Origin: Enterococcus avium ATCC 14025
GTDB lineage: Bacteria > Bacillota > Bacilli > Lactobacillales > Enterococcaceae
Assembly (NCBI RefSeq): GCF_000406965.1
Contig: NZ_KE136364.1
Coordinates: forward strand, 138,110 to 202,109
Length of the DNA stretch: 64,000 bases
Reading direction: 5' to 3'
The position numbers were made by a program, and so were the translations under genes. Below, piece after piece: positions 38,390-46,885 of this stretch. The notes below the pieces were generated by a model that did no database searches, was not told the DNA's origin, and saw only the letters and a program-made list of their open reading frames with translations. Every line of letters begins with the position of its first letter. The stretch's first letter is position 1.

Positions 38390-40387
38390 ATGGAAACATC
38401 AATGATTAATATTCCAATTTATGTAGATCAAGAAAAATTATTAGAGAAGCCAGTTACAAAAAAAGAAAAAACTGATGTAAGAGATAGGTGTTTAGATAAC
38501 TATAGAGAAGTTACAAGAGATGAGTTTGTAGAGATACTAAATTCATCACAATCATTTATTCCAAGCAAGACAAAGAATAAAGGCAATGACAAGGAGAGTT
38601 TTGTGGAAACCAGAGTAATTATTCTGGATGTCGATAACACTGTTAAAGATGAGAAGGGGAAGGTAGTAGATTTGAGTAAAGATGATAGTAGATACTTAAG
38701 CATAGAAAAGGTTTTATCTATCAATTTAGTTCATAATTCTGCGTTTGCGATACAAAAAAGTATTCGGTACTCTGAAAATCTAGAAAAATACAAGATTGTC
38801 TTTCTATTAAAAGAAGCAATTACTGACTATGGTAAAATGGTTGCTGTTTACGAATACTTGAAAAAGAACATCCCCGGGTGTGATGACAATGTAAATGCTT
38901 CGAATAGAATGTTTTTTGGAGGATATAAGTCAGATGCAGTGATAATAATTAATGAAGACAACATGTTAGATATTACTGAGCTTCCGATTGATTTTACCAT
39001 GACATGTTCTAAAAATTGTCAAAGTGATTCAGGGAGAGAGTATGAACTAGTCAATGAAACCGATTTTGTTAAGTTGATAAAAAATGACGACAAAGAAGAA
39101 ATGAAACAGTGGTTTAAAGACTGCCTGTTTGATTCCTCCGACATGTCTTTTAATGAGATTTATGAAAGATTGTTAACCATTGATATGAATAAATTACTTA
39201 AGTCAAGTAAAAACTTAAGATGTCTGTTTCACAACGATCATAATCCCTCTGCTAGTATTTTTACCAGTAAAACTGGGCATTCCATTTTTTATTGTCATTC
39301 CAGTAATTGTGATATCAGTGAAAATTTTATTGGAGTTGTGATGCTAATTTTAAAGAAAGACAGTCGGGTAGAAACATTTAATTGGCTATTAGAGAACCTA
39401 GACTTGTATCCTACACATTTTCGAAAATTGAAAGAGGAATCAAAAGTACTTTTTGACACTCTTGAATCAATGAAAGACAAACTTTTCAGGACAATAAGGA
39501 ATTATCTAGAGGAAATGCGACGTGTCTATGATGTCTTGCTTTCTGATGTTAATTTTTTTGATGATAGTAAGGAAAGTGTGACTTGTATTTTGTCGGGGGA
39601 ACAATTAGCTAAAAAAATGAGTTCTTACTATGGTAAAACTTATGACATAGATAAATGTAATAAGTTACTATCACTTATGACTTTTATAGGATTGATAAAA
39701 AAATTAGATGATGAAGATGTTCCTTTGAAGATGCTCGAATACCTAAATAGGTTAAAGGAAGAGAAAGCGTTAGGAAACTTTAATCATAAGAGAAGCAATG
39801 TCTATCGATTAGACGTTTTTAATGCAACTTCTGTGATTCAAAAATTGAATGAAGATATCCTTCCACTTCTGGAAAAAATTCATTTTACATATCAATATTT
39901 TTCTTATGAATGGGTTAAGATATGTTTTAACGAAAAAGAGGCTAAAAGAGTATTTCCTCAAAATTCCCGATCAGAACTCAGCAAGGAAAAACAATTGATT
40001 TTAGATGAAGCACATGAAGTTTTACAGGGCTTATCGTGGCAAGGGACATATCTAATGACAGAGAAAGAACTTATTAACACTGTTTGTGAACGCCTACGTA
40101 ATGTTGGGGATAACAGCGTGAAAAATGCTTTAATAAAAAACAGAGGCTACTTTGTTAAACAAGGATTCACTCTTGAACGAGCTTCTAAGGATATTAAGAA
40201 ACTATACAATGTGAAAGCAAGTAGTAGTTTTTTAATATATTTAGCGAAAGGGGCAGGGATAGATGAAACAATAAAAGAATTGATATTATCAGGAGCTGGG
40301 ATAGTTCCTCTGTATCAATTTACAAGTGTAACAAGAGATGATGGACGGAGAGTAAGGAAGAGAAAAGACCCAATTGTATTAAACTAG
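38390..40387 (+). CDS. Primase-polymerase-like replication protein with zinc finger
   Basis: A 665-residue protein. The N-terminal part (about 60-200) resembles archaeo-eukaryotic primases: acidic pair in VIILDVDNT (about 74-82), RYSENLEKYKIVFLL (about 124-138) and ASNRMFFGGYKS (about 167-178). A CHC2-like zinc finger follows (LRCLFHNDHNPSASIF ... FYCHSSNCD, about 282-308). The long C-terminal half is helical and unassigned; no helicase motifs were seen. Probably primes element replication. RBS AAGGAGG. Confidence 0.7.
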   Translation: METSMINIPIYVDQEKLLEKPVTKKEKTDVRDRCLDNYREVTRDEFVEILNSSQSFIPSKTKNKGNDKESFVETRVIILDVDNTVKDEKGKVVDLSKDDSRYLSIEKVLSINLVHNSAFAIQKSIRYSENLEKYKIVFLLKEAITDYGKMVAVYEYLKKNIPGCDDNVNASNRMFFGGYKSDAVIIINEDNMLDITELPIDFTMTCSKNCQSDSGREYELVNETDFVKLIKNDDKEEMKQWFKDCLFDSSDMSFNEIYERLLTIDMNKLLKSSKNLRCLFHNDHNPSASIFTSKTGHSIFYCHSSNCDISENFIGVVMLILKKDSRVETFNWLLENLDLYPTHFRKLKEESKVLFDTLESMKDKLFRTIRNYLEEMRRVYDVLLSDVNFFDDSKESVTCILSGEQLAKKMSSYYGKTYDIDKCNKLLSLMTFIGLIKKLDDEDVPLKMLEYLNRLKEEKALGNFNHKRSNVYRLDVFNATSVIQKLNEDILPLLEKIHFTYQYFSYEWVKICFNEKEAKRVFPQNSRSELSKEKQLILDEAHEVLQGLSWQGTYLMTEKELINTVCERLRNVGDNSVKNALIKNRGYFVKQGFTLERASKDIKKLYNVKASSSFLIYLAKGAGIDETIKELILSGAGIVPLYQFTSVTRDDGRRVRKRKDPIVLN

Positions 40388-40462
40388 ACAGGTTATCCAT
40401 AGCTCTTAATCTTATTTCATCTCAATACACCCACCGTTAAAGTTCGGTGGGTTATTTATTTT

Positions 40463-40798
40463 TCAATCTTTCAATAGCTGATTGCGTTCATTTTCTTGCC
40501 TTTTTAATAGCTTCATATAGTCAATTGTTCGAACTGCATCTTCAGTGCTAAGAGAACGATAGAGAGCCAAAAACTCTTCCTCATAATCTACGACAACATT
40601 GTCTAGAAAATGGCTTACAGGGGTTCCTAGGGCTCTAGAAAGAGCTGTTAAGCTATCGAGGTTAGGCTCTGTTACAGAATTTTCCCATCTTGCTACTGCC
40701 TGTTGTGTAGAGAAGATTTTTTCAGCTAATTCTTTTTGTGTCCACCCGAGAGCTTTTCGCTTTTCTCTAATGACCTTTGCATATTGTTTCTGTTTCAT
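40463..40798 (-). CDS. XRE-family regulator (leftward)
   Basis: A 111-residue HTH protein (REKRKALGWTQKELAEKIFSTQQAVARWENSVTEP, about 10-44) with a C-terminal helical tail. It is divergent from another small XRE gene across palindromic operators. RBS TGGGGGTG. Likely represses one or both genes, in the manner of a second switch or an antitoxin-like control protein. Confidence 0.82.
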   Translation of the reverse strand: MKQKQYAKVIREKRKALGWTQKELAEKIFSTQQAVARWENSVTEPNLDSLTALSRALGTPVSHFLDNVVVDYEEEFLALYRSLSTEDAVRTIDYMKLLKRQENERNQLLKD

Positions 40799-40815
40799 TA
40801 ATACACCCCCATCTC

Positions 40816-40905
40816 AGTATAGTACAACAAGTTGTTGTATTTGTAATGGTATTTGAAGTTTTTTATATTTTATGAGTTGAAATACATCATATTGTTGTAT
40901 ATAAT
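40816..40905. promoter_or_regulatory. Divergent promoters with 17-bp operators in the spacers
   Basis: Rightward: TTGAAA (40877-40882) and TATAAT (40900-40905) enclose exactly the 17-bp imperfect palindrome TACATCATATTGTTGTA (40883-40899). Leftward: -10 TATACT (40816-40821, minus strand) lies next to the perfect palindrome TACAACAAGTTGTTGTA (40823-40839). The same protein probably binds both. Confidence 0.8.
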
Positions 40906-40924
40906 AAAACAGGAGGGGAGAATC

Positions 40925-41140
40925 ATGAAAAAAGTAAGTAATCTCAGCCGATACAGAAAAGAAAAAGGACTTTCTCAAACGGAGTTAGCAAAAAAAATGA
41001 ATGTTACACAGCAATGTGTAAGTTCGTGGCAAACAGGGAGAACGATTCCTAAACCCTATCAAATGAAGATGCTTTCTGAGATATTAAGTGTACCAATGAA
41101 TGAGCTGTTTTCTGATGTATTTAATAAAGTAAACAGTTAA
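40925..41140 (+). CDS. Small XRE-family regulator (rightward)
   Basis: A 71-residue, almost pure HTH protein (LSRYRKEKGLSQTELAKKMNVTQQCVSSWQTGRTIP, about 6-41). The ATG at 40925 follows AGGAGG; the upstream open frame crosses the promoter and is not used. It may act as a Cro-like partner to the divergent regulator. Confidence 0.82.
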   Translation: MKKVSNLSRYRKEKGLSQTELAKKMNVTQQCVSSWQTGRTIPKPYQMKMLSEILSVPMNELFSDVFNKVNS

Positions 41141-41176
41141 CTAATAAGCAATTGAATGATTTTAGGAGGAGAAGAC

Positions 41177-41539
41177 ATGTATTGTAGAAAATGTGGCAAA
41201 GAAATAACAGATGAAAGTAAGTATTGCCAGTTTTGTGGAGCACTACAAGAAACAGATGAGACAACCGGAACAGACACAGTAAAGAAAAGTACTGAGCAGA
41301 CAATTAATGAAATGAAGGAACAAATCGTACATGGACAAGAGACAGGGAAGCTGTATTTGATTATTGGTTGGATTTCTATGGTAGTATCGTTAGCATTTAT
41401 TCCTGTTGTATTTGGTGCTGTTGCTGTTATTATGGGCTACTTATATCGAGAAAAAGATGAGAAAATGGGTACGATTTTGATGATAGCAGGGGTAGCTGGA
41501 GCAATCTTTGGTGTACTTTTAGGGATGTCAATGTACTGA
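41177..41539 (+). CDS. Zinc-ribbon membrane protein
   Basis: A 120-residue protein with an N-terminal zinc ribbon (MYCRKCGKEI ... KYCQFCGAL, four Cys) joined by a charged linker to two C-terminal membrane helices (about 67-91 and 101-119). Such zinc-ribbon/TM proteins are common and uncharacterised. The ATG at 41177 follows AGGAGGAG. It is probably cotranscribed with the flanking small genes. Confidence 0.7.
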   Translation: MYCRKCGKEITDESKYCQFCGALQETDETTGTDTVKKSTEQTINEMKEQIVHGQETGKLYLIIGWISMVVSLAFIPVVFGAVAVIMGYLYREKDEKMGTILMIAGVAGAIFGVLLGMSMY

Positions 41540-41584
41540 TAAGAGGGATAAGAGCAAATTATTTTGGAGATAGGAGATAAAAAG

Positions 41585-41911
41585 TTGAATAAAGTAAATA
41601 TGAACAAGAAGTTTGTCATTATAGGTATTGTTGTCTTGGCTATTATAGGTATTATTTTTTCAAAAATGACAGGTACATCTGGATTAGAGAAGTCATCAAA
41701 ACCATTGGTAACACAGATTTTACAAGAACAGTACAACTTAAATCGATCATGTGATGATGTGACGATTACTCATGAAAATGGAGATAACACATACCGGGCT
41801 AAAGCTATATTAGACAATGGAAGTGCTATCAACATAAATATTGAGTACTATCCAAAGAAAGACCGTATATATGTGGAGATACCATATGCTGAGGTGTTAA
41901 TGTTAAATTGA
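41585..41911 (+). CDS. Small single-pass membrane/exported protein
   Basis: A 108-residue protein with one N-terminal hydrophobic helix (KKFVIIGIVVLAIIGIIF, about 7-24) and a soluble extracellular-looking domain (about 40-108) of DUF4333-like or unknown type. I set the start at TTG 41585, which has TAGGAG ahead; ATG 41600 is the alternative. Function unknown. Confidence 0.55.
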   Translation: MNKVNMNKKFVIIGIVVLAIIGIIFSKMTGTSGLEKSSKPLVTQILQEQYNLNRSCDDVTITHENGDNTYRAKAILDNGSAININIEYYPKKDRIYVEIPYAEVLMLN

Positions 41912-41945
41912 TTTAAATGTATTATGCATACCGTCCAAACAGGAA

Positions 41946-41982
41946 CTCCCAAAGGTGTAAATTCACTAGGGAGTTTTTATAG
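41946..41982 (+). terminator. Terminator after the small membrane-protein genes
   Basis: AACTCCC pairs with GGGAGTT and a short T-run follows. Confidence 0.6.
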
Positions 41983-42079
41983 TTTCCTATAAATTAAATA
42001 CTAATACAGGTGACAAAAAAATATTACAATGATTGTCGGGAATTTTTATGTTATTCACTGTTATAACAATATAAAAGAA

Positions 42080-42202
42080 ATGAAAAAGAAAAAATTATTA
42101 TGGATATGTTTGGTATTTTTATTGATAATTGGTGGAATTGAAATACTTACTACATGTAGATTAGAAATAAATCAGTTTAAACATTTGCTAGTTAATTTTT
42201 AA
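42080..42202 (+). CDS. Possible 40-residue membrane peptide
   Basis: ATG at 42080 opens MKKKKLLWICLVFLLIIGG, a lysine-rich start and one hydrophobic helix, ending IEILTTCRLEINQFKHLLVNF. The ribosome site is poor (AAAAG). It could be a small membrane peptide or the start of a decayed gene that continues in another frame just downstream. Confidence 0.3.
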   Translation: MKKKKLLWICLVFLLIIGGIEILTTCRLEINQFKHLLVNF

Positions 42203-42474
42203 GAATACTAGCCCAAATCATTCTATCGATACCTTTATATCTCGGAATGATTGAAATTGGCTATTGCTTACTGATTTTTACCAAAAAAACAAGTATCACT
42301 ATTGTTGCCTATATTGTTGGAATGCTGTTTATTCCATCCTTTACTCACCAAATTCATCAATTTTTCCCAAGAGCAGAATTGTTGAAGTTGTGTGATCCGT
42401 TATATGCATTTTTGATGCTTTCACGATTTTGGGAATTTCCCGCTGGTTATGTAGGAATGGTTTTACTGGTATAG
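42196..42474 (+). pseudogene. Fragment of a multi-pass membrane protein (ABC-2 permease-like)
   Basis: The open frame reads ILAQIILSIPLYLGMIEIGYCLLIF and further hydrophobic segments to FPAGYVGMVLLV. It has no proper start and is too short for a permease. It follows directly on the 40-codon frame, so both may be pieces of one frameshifted gene. Confidence 0.35.
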
Positions 42475-42593
42475 TTAATATTAGATATACTTATTTTAGC
42501 AGTAAGTATACGCAGATATACCCTAGTTGATGTGATCTAACTGTTATATTACCCTATACGGTCAAACGAAAAGATAAAAAATTAAATTCCCTG

Positions 42594-42622
42594 TTGATTG
42601 CGCTATCATAATGTGCTATTAT
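42594..42622 (+). promoter_or_regulatory. Promoter of the beta-glucoside operon
   Basis: TTGATT (42594-42599) and TATTAT (42617-42622) are separated by 17 bp with TG before the -10. The transcript would start about 20 bp before the RAT. Confidence 0.75.
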
Positions 42623-42647
42623 TGGATTACAGCAAAATAACGTTATT

Positions 42648-42731
42648 GGCATGTTACTGATTATGCAGGCAAGACCAAGACAAACTAACACTTCAATGTT
42701 GATTGGGGCGTGGTTTGACTTGGTCTTTTTT
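42648..42731 (+). promoter_or_regulatory. LicT/BglG ribonucleic antiterminator (RAT) and overlapping terminator
   Basis: RAT: GGCATGTTACTGATTATGCAGGCAAGACC spans 42648-42676 and matches the LicT-type consensus (key GTTACTG...GCAGGCAA.ACC). It overlaps the terminator stem AAGACCAAG (42671-42679) with CTTGGTCTT (42719-42727) plus a T-run. LicT binding to the RAT would block terminator formation. The regulator gene is the last of this operon. Confidence 0.9.
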
Positions 42732-42753
42732 ACTGCTTTAAGGAGAGAGAATA

Positions 42754-44577
42754 ATGGATTACAGAGAAGTAGGAAGAAATGTATTGCAACAGGTTGGGGG
42801 AAAAGAAAATGTGGTCAGCTTAACCCATTGTGCCACCAGACTGCGTTTTGAACTCAAAGATAAAAGGAAAGCCGATACGAAAGCCTTAGAAAAAACACTT
42901 GGTGTAATTAGTGTGGTGGATAGCGGTGGACAATACCAAGTGGTGATTGGCAATGAAGTCCAAACAGCCTTCAAGGAAATTCAAAAGGAAGTGGGAACTT
43001 CAATTAAAAAGGGCCCCTCTTCAGACAATCAAGAAAGTATTATTTCAAGATTGATTAGTGTCATTTCTACCACCTTTACACCGATGATTCCAGCTATAAC
43101 AGGTGCCGGGATGGTAAAAGCCATTTTGGCCGTCTTGACTTTGACTGGTGTACTATCAGACAGTAGTCAAACTTACATCATTTTGAATACTATTGCTGAT
43201 GCAGCCTTTTATTTTATGCCAGTACTATTAGCCTATGGGGCAGCCATAAAGTTTGATGTCAACCCAATTTTGGCGATTACTGTTGCTGGCATTTTGCTTC
43301 ATCCAAATATTTCACAGCTTTTTTCTACTGGCGATGCCGTTTCTTTTCTAGGAATTCCGGTATTAGCTGCAGATTATGCGGGATCAGTTTTACCGATTAT
43401 CTTTACTGTTTGGATCATGTCCTATGTAGAGCCCTTTGCGGATCGAATTTCGCCTTCGTTTATTAAATTCTTTACTAAGCCGATGCTGGTATTTTTAATT
43501 ATGGGGCCTTTAGCGTTGGTTGTCATTGGACCGTTTGGAACGTTGCTGAACGATCTTATAGCAATGGGGGCTGAATGGATTAACGGCAAAGCAGCTTGGT
43601 TAATTCCATTTTTGATGGGTGGTTTGCAGCCATTTTTGGTGGTTACGGGTACAGCTTGGGCAATGACGCCAATCGCTACTATGCAATTGAGCAGTACGGG
43701 TTCTGAAATGATCAATGGGCCAGGAATGCTGGCTTCTAATATTGCTCAATCAGGTGCTACCTTTGCTGTAGCCGCGAAAACTAAAAACAAAGAGTTGAAG
43801 CAGCTAGCTGTGTCCACTGGGATCACTGCTTTAATGGGAATTACTGAGCCTTCACTCTATGGAGTAACCTTGAAGCTGAAAAAACCATTAGTTGCTTCCA
43901 TGATTGGTGGTGCAATTGCTGGTTTGTATGCTGGCTTGAGCGGTTTAGTCAGATATGCCTTTGTTTCCCCTGGCTTAGCAGCCTTACCAGCCTTTATTGG
44001 AGAAAATCCAATGAATATTGTTCACGCAATTATTACGTGTGTAATCGCCTTTGTTGCAACCTTTATCATTGCTTATCTAATTGGATTTGACGATACTTCT
44101 GATGAATCAGAGCAAACGGCAATAGCCGAAGCAGTCATTGTTGAAAATCCGGTAAAAGGAACCGTGTGTCCTATTTCTGAAGTGAACGATGCTGTCTTTT
44201 CTAAGGGACTATTGGGAAAGGGCGTAGCCATTCATCCAGAAGAAAACAGCATTTATTCACCTGTTGAGGGAGAAGTCATTACTATTTTAGAATCTAAACA
44301 TGCGATTGGTCTACGTTCTAAAGAAGGTATTGAATTATTGATCCATGTGGGGATCGACACCGTGAATTTAAAAGGGGAACCCTTTGAAGTATTTGTAAAA
44401 GCAGGAGATCAGGTGTCAGCAGGACAATTATTAATCAACGCCGATTTCGCTGCCATTAGAAACGCTGGCTACGATGATACAGTGATTGTGGTAGTGACCA
44501 ACAGTGAAAATTACGCAGGAATTAGTGAAGCAAGCGGAAGCTTAAAGGAACACGAACCATTGATGCAAATTAGTTAA
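42754..44577 (+). CDS. bglP: PTS beta-glucoside transporter EIIBCA
   Basis: A 607-residue fusion: IIB (about 1-85, phospho-Cys in LTHCATRLRFEL), IIC (about 105-450, membrane) and IIA (about 465-605, phospho-His in LLIHVGIDTV). It imports and phosphorylates aryl-beta-glucosides or cellobiose-like sugars. AAGGAGAG precedes the ATG. First gene of bglP-bglA-licT, controlled by the upstream RAT. Confidence 0.94.
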   Translation: MDYREVGRNVLQQVGGKENVVSLTHCATRLRFELKDKRKADTKALEKTLGVISVVDSGGQYQVVIGNEVQTAFKEIQKEVGTSIKKGPSSDNQESIISRLISVISTTFTPMIPAITGAGMVKAILAVLTLTGVLSDSSQTYIILNTIADAAFYFMPVLLAYGAAIKFDVNPILAITVAGILLHPNISQLFSTGDAVSFLGIPVLAADYAGSVLPIIFTVWIMSYVEPFADRISPSFIKFFTKPMLVFLIMGPLALVVIGPFGTLLNDLIAMGAEWINGKAAWLIPFLMGGLQPFLVVTGTAWAMTPIATMQLSSTGSEMINGPGMLASNIAQSGATFAVAAKTKNKELKQLAVSTGITALMGITEPSLYGVTLKLKKPLVASMIGGAIAGLYAGLSGLVRYAFVSPGLAALPAFIGENPMNIVHAIITCVIAFVATFIIAYLIGFDDTSDESEQTAIAEAVIVENPVKGTVCPISEVNDAVFSKGLLGKGVAIHPEENSIYSPVEGEVITILESKHAIGLRSKEGIELLIHVGIDTVNLKGEPFEVFVKAGDQVSAGQLLINADFAAIRNAGYDDTVIVVVTNSENYAGISEASGSLKEHEPLMQIS

Positions 44578-44590
44578 GGAGAGGATTTTT

Positions 44591-46000
44591 GTGCAATACA
44601 AACAGCTTTCAGCATTTCCAGAGAAGTTTTTATGGGGTGCCTCCATTAGTGCCTACCAGGCAGAGGGTGCCTATCAGGAGGATGGGAAACAACCGTCTAT
44701 TATTGACAAGTATCAGCATACAGAAGGGGTAGCTAATTTTGAAGTTGCCTCGGATTTTTACCATCACTATAAAGAAGATATACAGCTGTTTAAAGAATTA
44801 GGCTTAAAAGCTTTTCGCTTTTCCATCGCTTGGACGCGAATTATGGATATTGAAAATAATAAAACCAATCAAAAGGGAATTTCTTTTTATCATCAAGTAA
44901 TTGATGAATGCCTGAATCAGGGAATCGAACCGATTGTCACCATGTACCATTTCGATTTACCTTATTTTCTAGAGGAGCAGGGCGGTTGGTTAAATCGAGC
45001 AACTATCGATTATTTTGTGGACTATGTACAGGTATTGCTTACTGAGTATGGTGACAAGGTGAACTATTGGCTGACAATTAATGAGCAAAACACGATGATC
45101 CTTCATCCTGGAGCGATTGGTTTGCCACCAAGTGGAGAGCTGCCTTCAAAAAAAGAACTCTTTCAAATTAATCACCATGTTTTATTAGCTCAAGCTAGAG
45201 TAATTCACTTGTATCATCAGTTGAATCTTAAAGGAAAAATCGGTCCAGCAATCAATTTAACGGCTATGTATCAAGCTACCTCCAGTCCAGAAGATGCAAT
45301 TGCAGCCCATAATTGGGAAACATTGAGAGGCTGGTCTTTCTTAGATGTAGCAGTTCGGGGAAAATACAATTATTTGTTTGAAAACTATTTGAATGATCGT
45401 GGATTATATCCTAAAATTGAGGCAGAGGATCAGGCAATTTTATCCTCCGGTAAACCCGATTTTATTGCGATTAATTATTATTCAACTGCCACCATCGCTG
45501 CCAGCAAAAATGACGGATCAGATGTTTCCGCTAGAGCGGGGGATCAACAGATCATGTTGGGAGAAGAAGGTGTCTACCGGGCAGCTGAAAATCCTTATGT
45601 AGATAAAACGCCATATGGCTGGGTAGTTGACCCTACTGGACTACGATTAACATTGAGGAAATTGTACGATCGCTATGATTTACCTATTTTAATTACTGAA
45701 AATGGCTATGGGGCACCCGACATAGTTGAGGAAGATAGACGAATTAATGACCAGGATCGAATTGATTATCTAGCCAGACATATTCTGGCTATTCAAGCAG
45801 CTTTAACAGATGGTGTAGATGTTTTTGGTTATTTACCTTGGTCAGCGATTGATGTTGTTAGTACCCATCAAGGCTTCAATAAGCGTTATGGTTTTATATA
45901 TGTTGACCGAACCGATGAGAATCTTAAAGAATTAAAACGAATAAAAAAAGAAAGCTTCTTTTGGTATCAAAAAGTAATCGCAAGAAATGGCTTAGCTTAG
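44591..46000 (+). CDS. bglA: 6-phospho-beta-glucosidase (GH1)
   Basis: A 469-residue GH1 enzyme. The acid/base Glu is in WLTINEQN (about 165-172), the nucleophile in ILITENGYG (about 368-376). It hydrolyses the phosphorylated glucosides made by BglP. It starts at GTG 44591 after AAGGAGAGG, 13 nt behind bglP. Confidence 0.94.
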   Translation: MQYKQLSAFPEKFLWGASISAYQAEGAYQEDGKQPSIIDKYQHTEGVANFEVASDFYHHYKEDIQLFKELGLKAFRFSIAWTRIMDIENNKTNQKGISFYHQVIDECLNQGIEPIVTMYHFDLPYFLEEQGGWLNRATIDYFVDYVQVLLTEYGDKVNYWLTINEQNTMILHPGAIGLPPSGELPSKKELFQINHHVLLAQARVIHLYHQLNLKGKIGPAINLTAMYQATSSPEDAIAAHNWETLRGWSFLDVAVRGKYNYLFENYLNDRGLYPKIEAEDQAILSSGKPDFIAINYYSTATIAASKNDGSDVSARAGDQQIMLGEEGVYRAAENPYVDKTPYGWVVDPTGLRLTLRKLYDRYDLPILITENGYGAPDIVEEDRRINDQDRIDYLARHILAIQAALTDGVDVFGYLPWSAIDVVSTHQGFNKRYGFIYVDRTDENLKELKRIKKESFFWYQKVIARNGLA

Positions 46001-46017
46001 AGAGAACGGTGAATCTA

Positions 46018-46854
46018 ATGAGAGTAATTAAAACGTTAAACAACAGTTTAATTCTTTGCTTAGATAAGCAAGGCAAAGAAGTAATTTTGATGGGGAAAGG
46101 GATTGGATTTCAACTAAAGAAAGGCGATTTGGTTCCGGCTGACAAAATCCAAAAAGTATTTAAATTAGATTCACTTTCTGATGCTCTAAAAAAGGATTAC
46201 ATTAAACTGTTTGAGGCTGCTCCGGATGATCTAATTATTTGCGTCAAGCGAATTATCGATTATGCCAACGCCAAGTTTGACTTTAAGCTGAATAAAAGTC
46301 TATTTTTTACCTTGGTTGATCACTTGAAGCATGCCATTGAACGCAGTCAAAAAGGCATTGTTTTTCAAAATCGCCTGCTGATTGAAATTCAAAAGTATTA
46401 CCCAAAAGAATTTGAGATCGGCTGCTATGCTATCCAATTGATCAACAAAAAAATGAATGTTCAGTTGCCAGAAGAGGAGGCTGGAAACATTGCGTTTCAC
46501 ATTGTAAATGCCCAAAGTGAACAAGCAAATATGGAAGAAACCATGCTCTCGGTAAGAGCACTAAAGGATATCTTGGCTATGCTAGGATATCTGTTTCCCG
46601 AAAAAAAGGTTGATAAAGATTCGATGCTTTACTTAAGATTTGTGACGCATTTACAGTTTTTTATTGCCCGAATGATTAAGAAGGAAGAGTTGCCGGAGAA
46701 GGATGATTTTTTGCTGGCTTCAGTGAAGCAGCGTTTTCCGAAAGAGTATCGGGCGGCCTTGAAAATCAAGGAGTACGTTCAAGAAGAGATGGGTGCCTCA
46801 GCAAATCAGGACGAACTGCTTTATCTAACACTGCATATTTCAAGGGTGTACTGA
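46018..46854 (+). CDS. licT: LicT/BglG-family transcriptional antiterminator
   Basis: A 278-residue antiterminator: RNA-binding CAT domain (about 1-55, RVIKTLNNSLILCL), then PRD1 (about 65-170) and PRD2 (about 175-278) with conserved His in DHLKHAIER and FHIVNAQSE. PTS phosphorylation of the PRDs sets activity. It is the final gene of the operon it controls, an order less usual than regulator-first. The start at 46018 follows a weak GAACGGTGA site. Confidence 0.93.
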   Translation: MRVIKTLNNSLILCLDKQGKEVILMGKGIGFQLKKGDLVPADKIQKVFKLDSLSDALKKDYIKLFEAAPDDLIICVKRIIDYANAKFDFKLNKSLFFTLVDHLKHAIERSQKGIVFQNRLLIEIQKYYPKEFEIGCYAIQLINKKMNVQLPEEEAGNIAFHIVNAQSEQANMEETMLSVRALKDILAMLGYLFPEKKVDKDSMLYLRFVTHLQFFIARMIKKEELPEKDDFLLASVKQRFPKEYRAALKIKEYVQEEMGASANQDELLYLTLHISRVY

Positions 46855-46885
46855 ATGAAGAAAATATCGGCTGCACAATATATAA

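Larger units (their letters stand above)
41983..42593. other. Degenerate interval with membrane-protein remnants
   Basis: About 600 bp without a gene I trust. It holds a 40-codon frame with a hydrophobic segment and a fragment resembling an ABC-2-type permease (listed separately). The rest is AT-rich and lacks strong ribosome sites. Confidence 0.5.
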
